From: JBBDYQ01 sp035553855
GTDB lineage: Bacteria > Actinomycetota > Thermoleophilia > Solirubrobacterales > Thermoleophilaceae
Assembly (NCBI GenBank): GCA_035553855.1
Contig: DATMJO010000173.1
Coordinates: 1 to 18,294 of the forward strand
Reading direction: 5' to 3'
DNA: 18,294 nucleotides
Translations under genes and position numbers: made by a program
The notes under the pieces: model-generated
What the model was told of the DNA's origin: nothing
Databases searched by the model: none
The model's input: only the letters and a program-made list of their open reading frames with translations
In this document: positions 14,091 through 18,294 of the stretch, piece by piece
How positions within the stretch are numbered: the stretch's first letter is position 1
Layout of the letters: each line of letters begins with the position of its first letter

Positions 14091-16129
14091 TCCGCCGGAG
14101 GTCGGGGGAAAAGCGGGGCCGACGGTTGTCCGCAGCACGGCCCGCAAGGGCAAGCTGCCGTCGGCCCCGCTCCGGCAGCCAGTATAGGCGCGCCGTTATC
14201 CAGAGCTTCACCACCGGCGGGGCCGCTCTGGCGGCCTCGGCTCTCCTCGGCACCGCGTCCGCCGGCGCCGCGATCTACCCCGCGCATACGATCGACGGCC
14301 CGGGTCCGGACGTGCTGGAGCTGGGGGACGTGGCGCTGGCGCCCGACGGAACGGGCGGCCTCGTCTACTTGAGGATCGATGGCGGCCGGCCGCACGTGTA
14401 CGCCTCCCGCTTCGACGGACGGCGCTGGCATCCGCCCCGGCGGATCGACCGTGACCAGCGCTTCGCGGCGTCCTGGCCGCGCATCGCGGCGGGGGAGGGC
14501 GGGCGCCTGCTCGTCGTGTGGGTGCAGGAGCACGGGCCCGGCAGCGACCGCCTGCACTCGGCGGCTCTCGACCCGGGAGCCTCCAATTTCGAGCGAGCAG
14601 TGGCGGTGGACATGAACGTGGGCGAGGCAAGCGCCACTCACCCGTCGCTCGCGATGACTCCCGGCGGGCAGGCCGTGGTCGTCTACCGGGTCGTGACGGA
14701 GGAGACGGCCGGCGTCGACGGGCTCAGGCCGGGCCGCAACCGGGCCGAGTTTCGCGCAGCCCGCTGGAGGGGCCTCAGCTGGTCAGGGGCGGGCGTGGTC
14801 AACCGTAGCTCGGCGGCTGACCTGCCGCCCCCGGCGGTAGAGAACTCACCCCGGGTGGTTCTCGAGCAGGGGGGCCAGGGGGCTGTCGCGTGGATCGAGC
14901 CCGACGACGAGCTGGTCGATCGCGTCTGGGCGCGTCGCATCTTCCCGTCGAGCGTGGGCTTCCCGCTGCTCGCCAGCCCGCGCGAGTGGGCCGGGCGTCC
15001 GCTGCGCGCGCCGGCGGACGCCTTCTCGCTCGGGGCGGGGAACTTCGGAGTGGCTGCCGTCGCGTTCCGCCAGCACGGCGAGCCGGGCGGCCCTCTCGAG
15101 CGGGCGCGGGTTCTGGTGAACGCGCTCCCCTCGAGCTCGACGCAGGGCGCGCGAGACTTCGCGGGGCCGATGCCGGCCGACGGCTCGGGCGTATCCGGCA
15201 CACCGGGCACACCCGCCGTGGCGATCACCGAGGACGGCGACCTGCGGGTAGCGTTCCCGCTGGCCGATCGGATGCTGCTCGCCGCCGGCAACGACTCGTC
15301 GATCAACCCGCCCGAGCCGATCGACCACCCCGGGGCCCGCACGGTCGGACCCGCCGAGGCGTCGGTCGGGCCACTCGGTGAGACGGCGGCCGCGTGGATC
15401 TCGGGCGTGGGCGACGCCGCCGGTGTGAGCCTCTTCGAGGAGAGCTGGGACGGCGTTCGCCGAACCGGCCTCGTCGCCGCCCCCGCAGGCGGGCCGATCG
15501 GCGGCGTCGCGCTCGCGGGGAGCGGTCTCGGGGACGCGCTCGTCGCGTTTCGCCAGGGCGGCGCCAACTCCGGGCAGATCGCCGTGGCGCTGATCGACGC
15601 AGCACCGGGCGAGTTCGGCGTCGATACGCCCGTCGACGCCGTGCGCCCGGCCCGCGCCCGGTTCGGCTGGGAGCGCCCGCCGGACGCGATCGGCGGGCTC
15701 ACCTACACGGTCTTCCTCGACGGCGTCTCCCGCGCACGCGGAGTCACGTCGCGCCGCTTCCGAGTCGACCGGCGCGGGCTCGAGGACGGCGTCTACCGGG
15801 TGGAGGTGGTCGCTCGCGACGCCTCGGGCCAGGATCGCATCTCGCGTCAGGGAGAGTTGGTCGTGGACGGCACACCGCCCTCGGTGTCGGTCCGCGTGCT
15901 CCGTGGCCGCCGCGTACGGGTCCGCATCAGCGACGGACGACGCGGCCGGTCCGCGGGCGTGGACCGCGCTCGGACCTCGATCGCGTTCGGTGACGGCATC
16001 CGCGCGAATGGTCGCTCGTCCGCGCTGCGGAGATACGCGCGCCCCGGGACCTACCGGATCGTGGTGCGGGCCCGTGATCTCGCGGGAAATCGCATCACGC
16101 AAGCGGCGAGGGTGAGGCTGTGGCGGTGA
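14087..16129 (+). CDS. Exported propeller protein with C-terminal Ig/Fn3-like domains
   Basis: About 680 residues if started at GTG 14087, which overlaps the stop of the PKD gene (GTGA). The hydrophobic signal segment (TTGGAALAASALLGTASAGA) then begins only near residue 42, after an Arg-rich stretch containing YRRAVIQ, which could be a Tat-like twin arginine. The body shows repeated strands of BNR/propeller type (VALAPDGTGGLVYLRIDGG, LAMTPGGQAVVVYRV, VVLEQGGQGAVAWIEPDD). From about residue 518 there are Fn3/Ig-like domains (GLTYTVFLDGVSRARGVTS; GTYRIVVRARDLAGN). The start is uncertain. A -10-like TATAGG at 14183 and a hairpin at 14113-14170 argue that 14091-14194 may be non-coding, but then no ATG, GTG or TTG opens the signal peptide. 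Function unknown; probably surface or secreted. Confidence 0.7.
   Translation: MIRRRSGEKRGRRLSAARPARASCRRPRSGSQYRRAVIQSFTTGGAALAASALLGTASAGAAIYPAHTIDGPGPDVLELGDVALAPDGTGGLVYLRIDGGRPHVYASRFDGRRWHPPRRIDRDQRFAASWPRIAAGEGGRLLVVWVQEHGPGSDRLHSAALDPGASNFERAVAVDMNVGEASATHPSLAMTPGGQAVVVYRVVTEETAGVDGLRPGRNRAEFRAARWRGLSWSGAGVVNRSSAADLPPPAVENSPRVVLEQGGQGAVAWIEPDDELVDRVWARRIFPSSVGFPLLASPREWAGRPLRAPADAFSLGAGNFGVAAVAFRQHGEPGGPLERARVLVNALPSSSTQGARDFAGPMPADGSGVSGTPGTPAVAITEDGDLRVAFPLADRMLLAAGNDSSINPPEPIDHPGARTVGPAEASVGPLGETAAAWISGVGDAAGVSLFEESWDGVRRTGLVAAPAGGPIGGVALAGSGLGDALVAFRQGGANSGQIAVALIDAAPGEFGVDTPVDAVRPARARFGWERPPDAIGGLTYTVFLDGVSRARGVTSRRFRVDRRGLEDGVYRVEVVARDASGQDRISRQGELVVDGTPPSVSVRVLRGRRVRVRISDGRRGRSAGVDRARTSIAFGDGIRANGRSSALRRYARPGTYRIVVRARDLAGNRITQAARVRLWR
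14113..14170 (+). terminator. Long stem-loop after the PKD gene
   Basis: A perfect 13-bp inverted repeat GCGGGGCCGACGG (14113-14125) / CCGTCGGCCCCGC (14158-14170) encloses CAGC/GCTG and GCCC-GCAA-GGGC, the latter with a GNRA-type tetraloop. It could be a terminator or attenuator for the PKD gene. It overlaps the N-terminal codons of the next gene if that gene starts at 14087. Confidence 0.5.
14183..14188 (+). promoter_or_regulatory. Possible -10 box inside the start region of the propeller gene
   Basis: TATAGG is six bases before in-frame GTT 14195, the same spacing as TAGCCT to GTG 6934. It suggests a leaderless start, but GTT is not a normal start codon. Confidence 0.3.
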
Positions 16130-18219
16130 GGTCGCTGGTAATGATCGCCGGGCTGCTCGGGGCGGCGCTCGTCGGCCCCCCCGCCGCAGACGGCCGCTGG
16201 GACGCGGCGCTGCTCGCGTCCGCGTCTGCTCGTGAGCAGGCCACCTCGGCCACGAGCGTGGCGGACCTCGCGGCCTCAGGGCGCTACCTCGTGTTCCAGA
16301 CGACGGCGCGCAACCTCTTCGCCGACGCCGAGCAGCCCGGCACCTACCGTGAGGGCGGCATATTCCGCAGGGACCTCGAGAGCGGCGAGCTGGACCTCGT
16401 CGTCGCGGGAACGCTGCGCAACGCCGACGACGACCGGTTCATGGCGGACGGCGGGCGCGCGCCGTCGGTGAGCGCGGACGGACGTCACGTGGCGTTCAGC
16501 ACCTCGAAGCGGCTCGCCCCCGAGGACACGAACAGCGGCAACTCGGACGTGTACGTGCGCGACATGGCCGTCCCGATCGGGCAGCCGGGCGCGTTCACGC
16601 TGGTGAGCGCGATCGACGGCTCGGACGAGGTCGCCGGCTACGACGGCTCCTTCTTCGGCTCGTTCGTGCCCAACCGCGGCGCGATCTCGGCCGACGGGCG
16701 GAAGGTCGTCTTCCACACGCTCGGCCCGCGCACGAACCTGCCGCAGGGCGGCCCAGCCGACTCGCCCTCGCTGCAGGTCTACGTCCGCGACCTCGCCGCC
16801 CGCACGACCACTCTGGTGAGCGCTCGCCGCGACGCACAGACGGGGCTCGCGACAGGCGAGCCGGCCGGGCGCGTCTCGGACGGCGCGGCGCGGCTCGAGC
16901 TGAGCGCCGACGGGACCACGGTCGCATGGGTGGACGCGAACTGGTCCGAGCAGGCGCGAGCCATCGACGGCGAGCCGGTTCAGCGCCCGGCGCTCCTCTG
17001 GCGGCGGATCGCCGACGGTCCCCTGGTGCCGGCCCGGCGGGTCTTCTCGTGGGGCGATCCCGACGACCCAGGCTGCGCATCCGACGCCAGGGTCGTCCAG
17101 AACGGGGGGACGGGGGCCTGCTACGGGCCGTTCGACTTCAACCAGGGTGCGCCTGCCGAGGACAACCACCCAGGTCCGTTCAGCCTGAGCGCCGATGGCC
17201 GCACGGTCGGGTTCATCACGCAGGAGCTTCCGCGGGGTCTTGTGCAGGCCCAGGCTCGCGGCACCGCGGACGCGTTCGTCGCCGACATGCGCGACGGAGT
17301 GCCGCGAAAGCAGGCGGTGCGAGAACTCACCCGCCAGGGCGCCGACGAGACCGATGCACGCGACAGCAGCCCCATCCTCGAGGTCGGGACCTCGGGGGAC
17401 GGGCGGCGGGTCGTCCTCTCGACGCGCCGGATCACGTTCCGGCTCCCGCGGCCACGGCTCTCGGGCGACGCGCCGCCGACCGTCCGCAGCATCGAGCTCT
17501 ACGCCGTCGACCTCGAGCAGGAGTCGCTGGAGCTCGTCACCCGTGGCTACGACGGCTCCCAGACCGACGATGGCGGAGCGTCGACGGTAGGGGCCTTTCC
17601 GGTGCTCGCCCACGACGGCGCTGCGATCGGCTTCGTGTCGCTCGCGTCAAATCTGTTCTTCGGCGACGGAAACGGGGTCGCCGATGCCTTCCTGATCAAG
17701 CGACGGGGCGCGGACCGCCTGTTCCCGCCGCCGCCGCAGGCGCTGCCCCCGCCGCCTCCCCACGCCCAGGTCGGGCTCGAGCGCAGGATTCGGCTGACGC
17801 TCGAGCCCATTAGCGACGGCAGCCTCCACGTCCACACCGTCGTCCCGCAGGCCGGCGACCTGCGCGCGGGCGCACGGCAGGTCGTGCGGGTCAAGAGGGG
17901 CAAGCGGCGATCTGCTCGCACGACGCTCGGCCGCACCGTCGGTCACGACTCGCTTGCCGCGTCCGAGCCCGGCCAGGTGACGCTCGTGATCGAGCCTTCG
18001 CGGAAGTGGACGCGGAAGCTCCGCTCCCGGCGGGGTCTCGAGGTGAGCGTGCTCGTCCGCTTCGGCGCTCCGGGAGAACAGGCGCTTGCGAGACGCGTGC
18101 GCGTGACCCTCCGCGACAGCGCGGGCGCCGCGCGGGCGCGGCGCCGGGCAGGCGACCGTGCGCGCAGGCGGGTGGCGGAGCGCCGAGCAGCGCGGCGGAC
18201 GGGAGGTCCGGGCCGATGA
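16120..18219 (+). CDS. Exported TolB-like (PD40) beta-propeller protein
   Basis: 699-residue exported protein. The signal peptide (about residues 1-26) ends PPAADG. Residues about 27-530 hold seven PD40/TolB-like units, recognisable by SADGRHVAFSTSKRL, SADGRKVVFHT, SADGTTVAWVDAN, SADGRTVGFITQ, GDGRRVVLSTRRI and HDGAAIGFVSLASNLF, each followed by a strand such as DVYVRDM. This is compatible with one seven-bladed propeller. A proline linker (PPPPQALPPPPPH) leads to a beta-rich C-terminal module and an Arg-rich tail of about 30 residues. It starts at GTG 16120, overlapping the end of the preceding gene by ten bases, and its own stop overlaps the next ATG (ATGA). Such domains usually mediate protein interactions; no catalytic motif is seen. 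Confidence 0.82.
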   Translation: MAVRSLVMIAGLLGAALVGPPAADGRWDAALLASASAREQATSATSVADLAASGRYLVFQTTARNLFADAEQPGTYREGGIFRRDLESGELDLVVAGTLRNADDDRFMADGGRAPSVSADGRHVAFSTSKRLAPEDTNSGNSDVYVRDMAVPIGQPGAFTLVSAIDGSDEVAGYDGSFFGSFVPNRGAISADGRKVVFHTLGPRTNLPQGGPADSPSLQVYVRDLAARTTTLVSARRDAQTGLATGEPAGRVSDGAARLELSADGTTVAWVDANWSEQARAIDGEPVQRPALLWRRIADGPLVPARRVFSWGDPDDPGCASDARVVQNGGTGACYGPFDFNQGAPAEDNHPGPFSLSADGRTVGFITQELPRGLVQAQARGTADAFVADMRDGVPRKQAVRELTRQGADETDARDSSPILEVGTSGDGRRVVLSTRRITFRLPRPRLSGDAPPTVRSIELYAVDLEQESLELVTRGYDGSQTDDGGASTVGAFPVLAHDGAAIGFVSLASNLFFGDGNGVADAFLIKRRGADRLFPPPPQALPPPPPHAQVGLERRIRLTLEPISDGSLHVHTVVPQAGDLRAGARQVVRVKRGKRRSARTTLGRTVGHDSLAASEPGQVTLVIEPSRKWTRKLRSRRGLEVSVLVRFGAPGEQALARRVRVTLRDSAGAARARRRAGDRARRRVAERRAARRTGGPGR

Positions 18220-18294
18220 GGCAGAGGGGAGCCCTCGTCGTCTGGGCTATCGCGGGAGCCGCCGCCGCGCTGCTCGGCGCTGCCGCCGCCACAC
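18216..18294 (+). CDS. Exported protein, N-terminal part only
   Basis: Begins with ATG 18216 overlapping the previous stop (ATGA) and preceded by GGGAGG nine bases upstream. The 26 visible codons encode a typical signal peptide: basic MRQRG, then a hydrophobic Ala/Leu-rich stretch. The gene continues past the window edge. Position suggests another exported member of the same operon; nothing more can be said about its function. Confidence 0.7.
   Translation, partial: MRQRGALVVWAIAGAAAALLGAAAAT

Overview
The window is very GC-rich, compact DNA with many overlapping stop/start codons. Gene content and protein style (Ala/Arg/Gly-rich exported proteins, RTX and PKD repeats, leaderless-looking -10 boxes) suggest a high-GC actinobacterium. 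My best guess is class Thermoleophilia (Solirubrobacterales-like), inferred from style and not from a marker gene.

Left part, minus strand, 5922 down to 1: a phosphate operon. A stand-alone winged-helix protein (5922-5563) is followed by pstS (5496-4510), pstC, pstA, pstB, phoU, a short ppx/GppA phosphatase and the start of a CHAD-domain gene cut by the window edge. Spacing is 10, -4, 9, -1, 18 and -1 nt from pstS onward. The operon thus joins high-affinity phosphate import, its PhoU regulator and polyphosphate breakdown/binding. Both pstS and the winged-helix gene are preceded by a matching promoter-like element: 11-bp-phased TTCACA repeats followed at the same distance by TAACnGGC. This is a good candidate PHO box.

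Middle, 6045-7374, plus strand: a full-length OmpR/PhoB-type response regulator, divergent from and paralogous to the stand-alone winged helix, then a small membrane-anchored cupredoxin-like protein. No sensor kinase is visible. The cupredoxin-like gene converges with, and overlaps by two bases, a minus-strand gene for an exported RTX-type repeat protein (8906-7371).

Right part, 9079 to the end, plus strand: a second phosphate-binding-like protein, secreted rather than lipid-anchored, and a strong hairpin terminator. Then comes a tightly packed series of exported proteins: a 1183-residue NHL-propeller/7xPKD protein, a propeller plus Ig/Fn3-like protein, a TolB-like seven-unit propeller protein, and the start of a fourth exported protein. 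Three of the exported proteins end in related beta-rich C-terminal modules.

The pst genes are conventional. The parts that look least described are the paired regulators with shared PHO-like promoters, the ppx gene lacking a normal start codon, and the surface-protein cluster headed by a secreted PstS-like protein.
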